Notes: generated by a model from the sequence alone, not told the origin. 9,481 bases of DNA from JBFWVD01 sp050246915 (GCA_050246915.1 JBFWVD010000143.1:1-9481); one strand, 5' to 3'. Positions 1 to 7,169 are shown, numbered from the stretch's first letter. Numbers and translations are program-made.

Positions 1-573
1 AGCCACGAGTGGGTCCCTTCGACGATCCAGCGCAGCCAGAGGGGTGATCGTCTTCGGTCGAAGATCACCGGGTTGGCGGTGGCGTCAGATGACGTGATCG
101 GCGAGCCCGGCGGTGACGAGCAGGCGGCGGATCTCGGGGTAGTCGTAGCCGCGGTCGAGGCGGACGGTCTCGATCCCGATCCAGCCGTCGGTGGCCATCG
201 CGTGGATCGTCGGTTGCAGCAGGCGGATCCGGTCAAACGCGCGGGTCGCCTCGTCGCGTCAATGGTCGCATACGCGGGCTGCGATCGATTCGTCACGCCG
301 GGGGGGCGCAGCGTCGTGTCCGAGACCCGGTGCTCGAGGATCGCCTCGATGTCGACCCACGACGATCCGATCACCAAACGGATCATGATCCCCTGGAAGC
401 AGAGCCGGTCGGCGATCCGTAGCCGGTGGCAACCGAGCGGATGCTCAGGCGACCACTTCGGGCTCGAGCGGGCCCATGATGTCGGCGACCTCCCCGGTCC
501 GTTGTTGTTGGGTCGCACTCGGCATGAACTCCAAGCCGACCCACCGACCGGGGTGGTCACCATTCGCACCCAT
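1..573 (-). pseudogene. decayed IS5-family (DUF4096-type) transposase remnant, cut by the window edge
   Basis: Read on the minus strand in shifting frames, this stretch spells an IS5-type transposase. It has an N-terminal DUF4096-like part (WSPEHPLGCHRLRIADRLCF, then GSSWVDIEAILEHRVSDTTL), the piece RRDESIAARVCDH, then LDRGYDYPEIRRLLVTAGL, and at the window edge WLRWIVEGTHSW. No single frame covers it. The frame breaks near 440-450, again in a seven-G run at 300-306, and again after position 85. In-frame stops lie at 259-261 and 85-87. Around position 225, FDRI runs directly into RLLQPTI; intact relatives have some 60-70 residues there, including the first Asp of the DDE triad (family knowledge, recalled, not aligned). 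The first plausible ATG is at 571-573. The C-terminus and any left inverted repeat lie outside the window, and I found no right inverted repeat. It is inactive. The family assignment is fairly safe; the exact boundaries are approximate. Confidence 0.8.
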
Positions 574-619
574 TCGCGCGAGTCCTAAATGTCGGGGGAA
601 ATCGACGAGCTCCGCGGGG

Positions 620-664
620 GTGGACGACCAATCCCGACACAGAGCAGCCGGGATGGTCGTCCAC
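620..664 (-). terminator. long stem-loop downstream of the binding-protein gene
   Basis: GTGGACGACCAATCCCG (620-636) and CGGGATGGTCGTCCAC (649-664) form a stem of about 16 base pairs with one bulged base and a 12-base loop. It lies ten bases past the stop of the minus-strand lipoprotein gene. No T run follows on the minus strand, as is common for actinobacterial terminators. It also separates the lipoprotein gene from the dead transposase. Confidence 0.65.
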
Positions 665-673
665 GGTTCGGCG

Positions 674-1840
674 TCAGCCGAACAGCTCGTCCCAACGCAC
701 CTGGAACGCCGCGGTCTCTTCGGGGGTCACGTCCTTCAGTCCACGCCGGGCCACACCTTCCGGCACCACAGACTCGATGGAGGACAAGAACGGGACACCG
801 GAGTGATCGGCAATGACCTGCTGACCGCGTTCTGAGACCAGCCAATTCGCCCACACCTGAGCGGCGTTCGGGTGCGGTGCTTCCTTGAGGATCATCTGCC
901 AGCTGTTCGGCGACCAATAGTGTTCGTAGAAAGCGTGTTCGACCGGCGCACCCGTCGCCTCTTGTTGCACGGCCTGCGAGAGCCCGATCGGGAGCACGGC
1001 CCCGATCTCGCCGGCGGCCAAGGCCGCCCCAGCAGGGTTGCCGCCCGGGTAGATCTGCGGTTCGAGGTTCGCCGCGGCGAGCTTGTCCAAGTACCCCGGG
1101 CCCGCGCCCTCCGGCTCCTCGACGGCCTTGTAGTAGTCCGTGAGGGCGGAAGAAATCGAGGGATCCGTCAATCCGAGAAGGCCCGGATCGAGCGCCAGGA
1201 AGTCATCCCAGGATTGGATGCCATTCGGGACCAGGTCCGTGTTCCACGCCCACACGTACACCGAACCGCTGGTTGCGAACGCGTCGTCCAGCCTCGAATC
1301 CTCGAACGGATAATCGGGATCGCTGAACGCGGGACCCACTGGCTCGACCACATGGCCGGCGCCCATTATCCTCTCCAAGTAGGACGGGGTCGAATGCTCG
1401 ATCACGTCCGCGACCAGCCCGGACGCGAGTTCGGCTTCGATCCTCGCTTCCATATCGGCCAGCGCCATTCTGACGTAGTTGAGTTTGATGTCCGGGTAGT
1501 CCTTGGCGAACTCTCCCGCCATAGCGTCCACGAGCGACTGCTGTTGGACGTTGTAGACTGTCACTTCACCCTCTTCGTTGGCTGCGTCGACGATCGTCTG
1601 CCACTCTTCGTCGGACATCCCGGTCGGCGCACCGCTGGTCGCAGGCGCCGCCGTCGTGTCGGGAGCGGTCGTGTCGGACGCCTCGGTCGTCGCTGCTGCC
1701 GCGGTCGTGCCCGGCGCAGAACTCGTCGCTGACGAGGACGCGTCGTCGTCGTCGGACCCGCACGCGGCGCCGAGCAACAACGCAGTTGCCACACAAATCA
1801 ACTTCAGAGATCTCACATATCCCCCGTTCGTCAGCTTCAT
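674..1840 (-). CDS. ABC transporter substrate-binding lipoprotein (extracellular solute-binding family, Fe3+/AfuA-like)
   Basis: Captures the ligand outside the membrane and delivers it to the ABC permease encoded divergently at 3453-5159. The N-terminus is a lipoprotein signal: basic start, hydrophobic LKLICVATALLLG, lipobox LGAAC with Cys27. Residues 28-72 are a Ser/Thr/Ala/Asp-rich flexible linker, typical of a tether to the membrane. The periplasmic-binding fold follows from about residue 88 (GEVTVYN), and the C-terminal APHPNAAQVWANWLVSERGQ is characteristic of iron/putrescine-class type II binding proteins. The 388-residue length is normal for the family plus linker. The ATG at 1840 has no visible ribosome site. 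A GTG at 1814-1816 (codon 9) has a GGGGG tract four bases upstream and leaves a neat 18-residue signal peptide, so it may be the true start (380 aa). The ligand is undetermined; Fe3+ is a family guess only. Confidence 0.88.
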   Translation of the reverse strand: MKLTNGGYVRSLKLICVATALLLGAACGSDDDDASSSATSSAPGTTAAAATTEASDTTAPDTTAAPATSGAPTGMSDEEWQTIVDAANEEGEVTVYNVQQQSLVDAMAGEFAKDYPDIKLNYVRMALADMEARIEAELASGLVADVIEHSTPSYLERIMGAGHVVEPVGPAFSDPDYPFEDSRLDDAFATSGSVYVWAWNTDLVPNGIQSWDDFLALDPGLLGLTDPSISSALTDYYKAVEEPEGAGPGYLDKLAAANLEPQIYPGGNPAGAALAAGEIGAVLPIGLSQAVQQEATGAPVEHAFYEHYWSPNSWQMILKEAPHPNAAQVWANWLVSERGQQVIADHSGVPFLSSIESVVPEGVARRGLKDVTPEETAAFQVRWDELFG

Positions 1841-1866
1841 CCGCGAATCGGATGAACCCGAGGCGG

Positions 1867-1895
1867 AGTTTAGTGTGCGCTCGCTAACAGGTCAA
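1867..1895 (-). promoter_or_regulatory. sigma70-type promoter of the binding-protein gene
   Basis: On the minus strand, TTGACC (1890-1895) is followed after 17 bases by TAAACT (1867-1872). This predicts a start near 1860, about 20 bases before the ATG at 1840 and about 45 before the alternative GTG at 1816. The spacer is nearly identical to that of the divergent promoter at 2160-2188, which strongly supports both. Confidence 0.65.
1870..1887. promoter_or_regulatory. putative operator, copy 1 (imperfect palindrome in the promoter spacer)
   Basis: TTAGTGTGCGCTCGCTAA matches its own reverse complement at 14 of 18 positions, with a GCGC centre. It fills the spacer of the minus-strand promoter and overlaps its -10. 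It belongs to a 25-base element (1872-1896) that recurs in inverted orientation at 2159-2183 with three mismatches. A bound protein here would block RNA polymerase, so repression is the simplest reading. No regulator gene is in the window. Confidence 0.6.
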
Positions 1896-1896
1896 C

Positions 1897-2158
1897 AAGC
1901 GAGCTCGATGCGATCTCGGACTGGGAACGCCATCAGGACGACCGAGTCGAGTCTCGGCTGATCGGCTGTGGCGACCACCGTCACAACCCACACGAAGAGA
2001 CGAGCGGGGCGATGCCCGAATAGCTGAAGCTGGCGAGTTGAAGTCCACACCGCACCAAGGACAACGCCCCGAGCGCGTGGGTCCGTTCGCGGTCACCGTC
2101 GACTGTGTCGCTCGCGGCGCGCTGGGAACGTAACGTTGCGGCTCCGGGCTGATTGTGC
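1897..2158. other. non-coding centre of the divergent control region
   Basis: About 260 bases between the two promoter-operator elements. A 98-codon open frame on the minus strand crosses it but has no recognisable domain and ends inside the opposing promoter, so I do not call a gene. It contains a perfect 11-base palindrome AACGTAACGTT at 2127-2137, 22 bases upstream of the plus-strand -35, and a short inverted repeat CCGAG/CTCGG at 1942-1957. Otherwise nothing is recognisable. Confidence 0.5.
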
Positions 2159-2159
2159 G

Positions 2160-2188
2160 TTGACACGTTAGCGAGTGCACACTAATGT
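2160..2188 (+). promoter_or_regulatory. sigma70-type promoter of the ATPase-permease operon
   Basis: A consensus -35 TTGACA (2160-2165), a 17-base spacer and a -10-like TAATGT (2183-2188) predict transcription from about 2195. That gives a 5' untranslated leader of about 110 bases before the ATPase ATG at 2305. The sequence mirrors the divergent promoter at 1867-1895. Confidence 0.65.
2168..2185. promoter_or_regulatory. putative operator, copy 2 (imperfect palindrome in the promoter spacer)
   Basis: TTAGCGAGTGCACACTAA matches its reverse complement at 12 of 18 positions. It differs from copy 1, read in the opposite orientation, at a single base in these 18. It sits at the same place relative to its -35 and -10 as copy 1, so both transcription units probably answer to the same DNA-binding protein. 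Confidence 0.6.
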
Positions 2189-2304
2189 TGTGGTGCGCTC
2201 TCAGGGAGAGGGCGATACGTGCATGGGACTTGGGGAAAGCTGGCGTTGTCCCGTTCTACGGCCGCATTGGTCCGGCCCTGATCCGAAGAGGTTAGAAGGA
2301 AACC

Positions 2305-3456
2305 ATGGCAGGACTCATCATCGAAGGGCTCCGCAAGGAGTTCCAGAGCGGCAACACTCCCGTCGTTGCGGTCGACGATCTGACCCTCACCATCGAAGAT
2401 GGGGAGTTGCTCGTCTTACTCGGCTCGAGCGGCTGCGGCAAGACGACGACGTTGCGGCTCGTTGCCGGCCTCGAGCAAGGCACGAGGGGACGGATCAGCA
2501 TCGGGGATCGTGTCGTCTACGACGCCGCCCGTCGAATCGACATGAGCCCGAACCGCCGAAACATCGGCATGGTCTTCCAATCGTACGCCTTGTGGCCGCA
2601 CATGACGGTGCGGCGCAACATCGCGTATCCGCTGCGAGCGCGCCGCATCCGTGAAGGGTTGAGTGATGGATGGGTCGAGCAGGCCGCAAGCTTGGTCGAC
2701 TGCACGGGGCTTCTCGATCGGTATCCGAGCCAATTGAGCGGTGGGCAGCAGCAGCGCATCGCCGTGGCCCGAGCCCTGGTGGCGCGGCCGACGTTGCTGC
2801 TGTTCGACGAGCCACTCTCGAACCTCGATGCGCGGTTGCGTGATCAGCTCCGTCACGAGATCCACCAGTTGCACCGCCGCGTCGGCTTCACCGGACTGTA
2901 CGTGACCCATGACCAAGCGGAGGCGCTCGCGATCGGAGATCGATTGGCGATCATGCGTGATGGCCGGATCGAGCAGCTCGGAACACCTCGTGAGGTCTTC
3001 GAACGTCCGGCGACGGAGTACGTCGCGTCGTTCATCGGCGTCGGCAATCGCATCGACTTGCACACAGAAGCCGGACGATGGGCCTCCTCCTCCGGTCAAC
3101 TGGTCGGCGACGTGCCTGCTCTCGCGGGAGAGAACGCGACCGTCCGGGTGCGCCCGGAGGCGGTCAGGCTCGGCTCGGTGGAGAGCATGTGCCGTGGCGA
3201 GATGGGCGTGTCGGGCGCGACGATCGTTGACGCCACCTACGCAGGAACGCATCTGGACGCGATCGCCCGGTTCGGGGACGGCAGGACAATCCACGCTCGG
3301 GTCCCTCTGGCGACGGACTCGTCGTACGACGTCGGGTCCGACGTCACCGTGATCGTCAACACGTCAAAGGCGTTGTTCTTCGCCGCGGATGGCAGTCCGT
3401 TGCCGGCGGAACCAGTCAAGGCGTTCGTGACGACGTCGTCACAGGCCGTGTCGTGA
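2305..3456 (+). CDS. ABC transporter ATP-binding protein (FbpC/PotA/CysA class importer ATPase)
   Basis: Cytoplasmic ATPase that powers uptake through the fused permease immediately downstream. All nucleotide-binding motifs are intact: Walker A GSSGCGKTT (residues 40-48), Q-loop Gln92 in FQSYALWPHMTV, signature LSGGQQQR (144-151), Walker B LLLFDEP (164-170) with catalytic Glu169, D-loop SNLDA, and switch His202 in VTHDQAEAL. From about residue 240 a TOBE-type C-terminal domain follows (VGNRIDL, VRPEAVRL, TYAGTHLDAIARF), as in the iron, polyamine and sulfate importer ATPases. Its 383-residue length is slightly above the common 340-370. The start is supported by AGAAGGA ending four bases before the ATG. 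The stop overlaps the permease start (GTGA), indicating translational coupling in one operon. Confidence 0.95.
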   Translation: MAGLIIEGLRKEFQSGNTPVVAVDDLTLTIEDGELLVLLGSSGCGKTTTLRLVAGLEQGTRGRISIGDRVVYDAARRIDMSPNRRNIGMVFQSYALWPHMTVRRNIAYPLRARRIREGLSDGWVEQAASLVDCTGLLDRYPSQLSGGQQQRIAVARALVARPTLLLFDEPLSNLDARLRDQLRHEIHQLHRRVGFTGLYVTHDQAEALAIGDRLAIMRDGRIEQLGTPREVFERPATEYVASFIGVGNRIDLHTEAGRWASSSGQLVGDVPALAGENATVRVRPEAVRLGSVESMCRGEMGVSGATIVDATYAGTHLDAIARFGDGRTIHARVPLATDSSYDVGSDVTVIVNTSKALFFAADGSPLPAEPVKAFVTTSSQAVS

Positions 3457-5159
3457 CCGCCGGCACCAGCGCAGTGCGCTCATGGGGCGAATCGGGCACG
3501 GTCGAACGGCGGACGCGAACGGTGTCGCTGGTCATCTTGGTGCTGGCGCTCGGCGTGCTCGTCCTGCGGCCACTCTTCCAGATCCAGCGTCGCGCGATCA
3601 CCGACGGTGCAGCGGGTTACAAGGCCGCGTACATCGACGACCCTTTCATCGGCGAGGCGATTCGTACGACCATCCTGCTGACCCTCGGATCCCTCGTCAT
3701 CGCCTTGGTCCTCGGTACGAGCTTGGCGTGGATCGCCTTTCGTCTTCCTCGCCGACTCCGTTGGATGGCGGTCTTTCCGGTGATGCCCATCGTGATCCCG
3801 ACGGCGGCGAGCGTCACGGGTTGGATCTTCCTCTTCGCGCCACGCATCGGATACGGAAATGCCGTACTGCGATGGTTCCCGTGGTGGTCGGACGTCACCC
3901 GCGGGCCGATCGATGTGTACACGTTGCCGTGGATCGTCCTGAACACCGGCATTGGACTCGCCGCCTTCGTCTACCTCTTCATCAGCTCGGGTTTGGCCGG
4001 CATCAACGGCGAGCTGCTCGAGTCCGCCGAGATCTGCGGATCGTCGAAGCTCGGCGCGTTCTTTCGTGTGACGCTGCCTCTGCTCCGCCCGTCGCTCGTC
4101 TACGCAACCGCGATATCGCTCTTGCTCGGACTCGGGCAGTTCACGGGACCGTTGCTCCTGGGCAGGACCGAAAACGTTCGAGTGCTGACGACCCAGATGC
4201 TCACGCACATGAGCGAATCCCCAGTGAACTTCAACGCAGCAGCCGGGATCGGGGCACCGCTGATGGTGATCGGGCTGATCTTCGTGCTCGCCCAACGGAA
4301 GCTGTTGGGCAACCAAGATCGATTCGTGACGCACGGCGCGAAGGGATTCAGGCCGACCGGGCGCACCTCACGTGTCGGAGTCATTGCGCTCGGCATCTAC
4401 GGATTGATCGCCGCGATCTTGCCGCTCACCGCGCTTCTCATCGTCGCGCTCTCGCCGCGCTGGTCGGCTGAGTTCGCTCCGTCCGACTTCACCCTCGAAC
4501 ACTTCCGGGAGGCATTCGAGACGGATAACGTCACCACGGCGATTCGAAACAGCATCACCTACTCGATGACTGCTGCGGCGATCGTGATTCCTCTCGGTTT
4601 CGTCTGCGCCTCCATCCTCGTGCGAGGTCGACGCGTCCGGGTCTTGAGGTCGGCACTCGACTACCTCGTCGCGATGCCCCTCGGCATCCCAGCAGTTGTG
4701 TTCGGGGTGGGATTCCTGTTCGCCTACAGCGGACCGCCCTTGGATCTGTATGGGACGAAGTGGGTGATGATCGTGGTGTACATCACGTTGATGTTGCCCT
4801 TCGTGACTCGAATGCAGGCGAGCGGCATGATCTCGCTCGGATCCCAGTACTTCGAAGCGTCCAGGGTCGCTGGCGCGGGCGGGTTGCGCACGACCGCACA
4901 GATCGTGCTTCCGCTCATGCGAAACGCACTCGGCGCAACGGCGGCCCTGACGTTCATCATTCTCAGCCATGAGTTCGGCGCGTCTCTCCTCGTGCGGTCA
5001 CCCACCACTCAGGTTCTCGGAACGGCTCTCTACGACGCTCTGACCCTGGGCGCGTATTCGGAAGTCGCGGTCCTCGCCCTCGTCATGACAGGCGTAGTTC
5101 TCGCCGGGTTGGGGGTCGCCTTCCTGCTCGGCGGCCGCAGCGTGCTCAACCGGCTCTGA
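3453..5159 (+). CDS. ABC transporter permease, fused double-domain (FbpB/SfuB type)
   Basis: Forms the membrane channel of the importer. At 568 residues it holds two BPD_transp_1 permease domains in one chain, so one copy replaces the usual pair. Each half has an EAA loop that docks on the ATPase: ESAEICGSSKLGAFFRVTLP (190-209) and EASRVAGAGGLRTTAQIVLP (468-487). About twelve hydrophobic segments are visible, roughly at 24-44, 70-95, 104-128, 158-180, 212-232, 265-282, 308-335, 366-390, 401-426, 436-456, 492-512 and 535-560. Fused permeases are typical of the ferric iron (FbpB/SfuB) and thiamine (ThiP) importers, which agrees with the AfuA-like binding protein, but they do not fix the substrate. 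The GTG start overlaps the ATPase stop by four bases. Confidence 0.93.
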   Translation: MTAGTSAVRSWGESGTVERRTRTVSLVILVLALGVLVLRPLFQIQRRAITDGAAGYKAAYIDDPFIGEAIRTTILLTLGSLVIALVLGTSLAWIAFRLPRRLRWMAVFPVMPIVIPTAASVTGWIFLFAPRIGYGNAVLRWFPWWSDVTRGPIDVYTLPWIVLNTGIGLAAFVYLFISSGLAGINGELLESAEICGSSKLGAFFRVTLPLLRPSLVYATAISLLLGLGQFTGPLLLGRTENVRVLTTQMLTHMSESPVNFNAAAGIGAPLMVIGLIFVLAQRKLLGNQDRFVTHGAKGFRPTGRTSRVGVIALGIYGLIAAILPLTALLIVALSPRWSAEFAPSDFTLEHFREAFETDNVTTAIRNSITYSMTAAAIVIPLGFVCASILVRGRRVRVLRSALDYLVAMPLGIPAVVFGVGFLFAYSGPPLDLYGTKWVMIVVYITLMLPFVTRMQASGMISLGSQYFEASRVAGAGGLRTTAQIVLPLMRNALGATAALTFIILSHEFGASLLVRSPTTQVLGTALYDALTLGAYSEVAVLALVMTGVVLAGLGVAFLLGGRSVLNRL

Positions 5160-5173
5160 CGGTGAATTCTCCA

Positions 5174-5195
5174 GCGTTGCGGTCTGCGGCAATGC
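5174..5195 (+). terminator. weak hairpin after the permease gene
   Basis: GCGTTGC (5174-5180) and GCAATGC (5189-5195) pair over seven positions including one G-U, with an eight-base loop, 15 bases after the permease stop. There is no T tail. It may end or attenuate the operon before the VOC gene, but a stem this short in high-GC DNA could be chance. Confidence 0.25.
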
Positions 5196-5300
5196 AGCGC
5201 GGCTCCGCAAGCTCGAGGAGCTGGTGCCTCCGGTTGTGATTCGAACCCGGACTGATCCGCACAGCGTTGCACTCCGCGTCACCCATCGGGAGACCTGACG

Positions 5301-5760
5301 ATGCCACGCAAGAACATCAAGCGCATCGACCACATCGCGATCTGCGTGCGTCCCGAGAACTTGGAAGCGGCGGTGACGAAGTTCTCCGAGCTGCTTGACA
5401 TCAAGTTCGAGGGCCCGTTCCCGAGAGAGAAGGCGGGGATCACCTACTACCTCGACTGGGAATCCGGGATGGAGATCTATGCGCCGACGAACCCTGCCAT
5501 CGCAGCCGACCGAGTCCAGTTCCTCGAAGAGCACGGAGAAGGCATGTTCCGCCTCGTCTTCGGGGTACCGCGACATCGGTGAGGCAGTCGACCGCGCCCG
5601 ATCGTTGGGTCAGGACGTCCGCGAGGTCAGCGCCTTCAACATGAATCCACTCTGGCGGACTCGTTTCGACAAGATGGACGAGGCACTGCTCGGCACGCCA
5701 GTTCACGGGGTTCGCGTCGCGTTCAGCCAGATCGAACCGACGCACCCCGACCCCGACTGA
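5301..5760 (+). pseudogene. VOC (glyoxalase/bleomycin-resistance fold) protein with a single-base frameshift
   Basis: Small metal-dependent-type VOC protein whose precise reaction is unknown. The first module reads RIDHIAICV, with His11 as a likely metal ligand, through GMEIYAPTN. The second module begins at MFRLVFGV and continues in the next frame as RDIGEAVDRARSLG to VHGVRVAFSQIE and the stop at 5758-5760. In frame 1 the protein ends after 93 residues at 5582. Removing one C at 5568-5569 restores LVFGVRDIGEAV and a single reading frame of about 152 residues, a normal VOC length. The ATG is preceded by GGGAGA (5288-5293) at seven bases. Whether the extra base is a real mutation or a sequencing error cannot be told here. 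The gene lies 141 bases after the permease on the same strand and may be co-transcribed. Confidence 0.8.
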
Positions 5761-5841
5761 TGGGTGCTGCCCGGTCGTCCTCGGTCGACGAGGTCGTCGG
5801 CGCGTTCATGGACGCAACGCAGAGCATCCCTCACAGTTCGG

Positions 5842-5883
5842 CCCTCGACCGTTCGCCGCTGGGCGCGCTGAGGCGGCCGAGGG
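5842..5883 (-). terminator. hairpin directly behind the FAD oxidoreductase gene
   Basis: CCCTCGACCG (5842-5851) and CGGCCGAGGG (5874-5883) form a ten-base-pair stem with one G-U wobble when read on the minus strand. The GC-rich loop is 22 bases and could fold further. The structure starts one base past the oxidoreductase stop. No T run follows. It lies between convergent genes and could stop transcription from either side. Confidence 0.5.
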
Positions 5884-5884
5884 A

Positions 5885-7015
5885 TCAACTGCACGTGGCG
5901 GGCGAGCGGCCGATCTCGAAGGGCGTCAGCGCAACCAAGGAGCGGTCGGTCAGGATCAGCTCGGCGAGTAGCTGGCCGACGTACGGGGCAATAGTGAGAC
6001 CGTTTGCGCCGAAGCCTGTCGCGACGAAGACCCGATCGTGATCAGCTATCGGCCCGATGAAGGGGAGACCCTTGTCGGGCATTGGCCGCAGTCCAACTCT
6101 GGTTTCGATGACGGTGGCGTCTGCAAGCTTCGGGGCGAGTCCCAGCGCTTTGGTGAGCACATGATGTTGGCCGGCGGCTGTCACTCGCGGATCGAACCCG
6201 CTACCGGTCTCTCGCGTCGCACCGACGACCACTCGAGAGTCGTCGAACGCCAACATGTAGTGACCTGACATCGGAAGCACCGAGGGCCAGCGAGATGTCT
6301 CGACTCGGTCCATGCGAAGGTGAATGATCTGGCCGCGCTGAGGGGCCAACCCGATGCTGATGCTGACATTGCTGAGCAGCTCACGCGTCCATGCTCCGCC
6401 GGCAATCACGATCGAGTCTGCACCCACGGGCAGGCCATCGACGATCACGTTCATGCCTTCGCGAGCGCGTTGAAGAGTGGCGCTTCCTTCGACGATGTTG
6501 GCCCCGAGGCGGACTGCACCGTCGAGCAGGGCTTGGCACAGGAGCCTCCCGTCGACGCGCGCGCCTCCCTCGATGAACAGCCCGTCCAGGCCTTCAGCGA
6601 GAGGTGGGAACAACTCGCGTGCCTCCGCGCTGTCGACTCTTTCGATTTTCCCGATCGTTGGCGTAGAGGCGGCCCTGGCACGGACGCGTCGTTCGACTTC
6701 GTCGACCACGGCAACGTCGCCGTTGACGACAAGCGCCCCGCTGCGGCGGTAGCCGGTTGCGCCGGCATCGACGTCGGCGAGCTGCTCCATCAACGTCGCG
6801 TAGTGTGCGGCGCCAAGGCTCGACAACTCGTACAAATCGCCGGCATCGGGGGACGACCATGGCGCAATGATGCCCGCCCCAGCGGCGGTCGCCGACCCGC
6901 GTCGCGCGGCATCGATCACCGTCACGCTCGCACCACCAAGCGCCAACGCAAACGCGGTGCTCGCCCCGGCGATGCCCCCGCCGACGACTACGACATCAGC
7001 ACCACGAGCAGTCAT
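5885..7015 (-). CDS. FAD-dependent amine oxidoreductase (DAO superfamily, glycine oxidase/DadA-like)
   Basis: Probably oxidises an amino acid or other secondary/primary amine with FAD, giving an imine that hydrolyses to a 2-oxo acid or aldehyde. The N-terminal dinucleotide-binding motif is VVVVGGGIAGAS (GGGIAG at residues 12-17), followed by an acidic strand end VTVID. The C-terminus has the DAO-family pattern GLRPMPDKGLPFIGP (308-322), whose Arg310 matches the substrate-carboxylate-binding Arg position of ThiO-type enzymes, and GFGANGLTIAPYVG (334-347), which closes the FAD site. I start at ATG 7013-7015 (376 residues), just before the FAD motif. The open frame extends 44 codons further up, but that extension lacks family features and would run through the palindrome at 7045-7062. 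A weak GGG precedes the chosen ATG. The substrate is not predictable; no thiazole-synthesis neighbours support ThiO itself. Confidence 0.85.
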   Translation of the reverse strand: MTARGADVVVVGGGIAGASTAFALALGGASVTVIDAARRGSATAAGAGIIAPWSSPDAGDLYELSSLGAAHYATLMEQLADVDAGATGYRRSGALVVNGDVAVVDEVERRVRARAASTPTIGKIERVDSAEARELFPPLAEGLDGLFIEGGARVDGRLLCQALLDGAVRLGANIVEGSATLQRAREGMNVIVDGLPVGADSIVIAGGAWTRELLSNVSISIGLAPQRGQIIHLRMDRVETSRWPSVLPMSGHYMLAFDDSRVVVGATRETGSGFDPRVTAAGQHHVLTKALGLAPKLADATVIETRVGLRPMPDKGLPFIGPIADHDRVFVATGFGANGLTIAPYVGQLLAELILTDRSLVALTPFEIGRSPATCS

Positions 7016-7044
7016 GGACCCATCGTATCGAGAGTCTGGCGACG

Positions 7045-7062
7045 CAAGTGTGCGCCCACTTT
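7045..7062. promoter_or_regulatory. putative operator, copy 3 (palindrome in the oxidoreductase/acetyltransferase divergent region)
   Basis: The 16-mer AAGTGTGCGCCCACTT (7046-7061) matches its reverse complement at 14 of 16 positions. It shares AGTGTGCGC with copy 1 (1870-1887), centred on the same GCGC. Aligned over 18 positions it agrees with copy 1 at 12. It sits 30-47 bases upstream of the oxidoreductase ATG and about 110 bases upstream of the leader ORF on the other strand. No convincing -35/-10 pair surrounds it, so it is weaker than the first two. Confidence 0.4.
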
Positions 7063-7169
7063 TGTCTAGTGATGTGCGCGTCCCTTTCATTCTCGGCATT
7101 CCAAAGTGAGCGCCTGCTATCATTCGTTGATCCGGGGCACGGGCCACCTAGGGAAGGGAGCAACGACAG

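Noticed and set aside
1870..1887. IdeR/DtxR iron box, because of the outer TTAG...CTAA arms and the iron-type importer
   Set aside because: The iron box is a 19-base palindrome with inner GTTAG/CTAAC halves. Here the element is 18 bases with a GTGNGC-type interior, so only the outer four bases agree.
1884..2180. 98-codon minus-strand open frame in the divergent control region
   Set aside because: No domain, no convincing ribosome site, and it spans both operators and overlaps a promoter.
2185..2298. Leader peptide starting at ATG 2185 before the ATPase gene
   Set aside because: Its ATG lies inside the proposed -10 (TAATGT), so it would not be in the transcript.
2223..2654. Open frame from ATG 2223, after a GGGAGAGGG, running into the ATPase gene
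   Set aside because: It overlaps the conserved ATPase out of frame for 350 bases and has no family resemblance.
5238..5248. tRNA T-loop on the minus strand (GGGTTCGAATC)
   Set aside because: The flanking five-base arms do not pair and no acceptor, anticodon or D arm can be folded around it.
7016..7147. N-terminal extension of the FAD oxidoreductase to 7147
   Set aside because: The FAD-binding motif should lie close to the N-terminus; the extension is not family-like and covers the promoter region.
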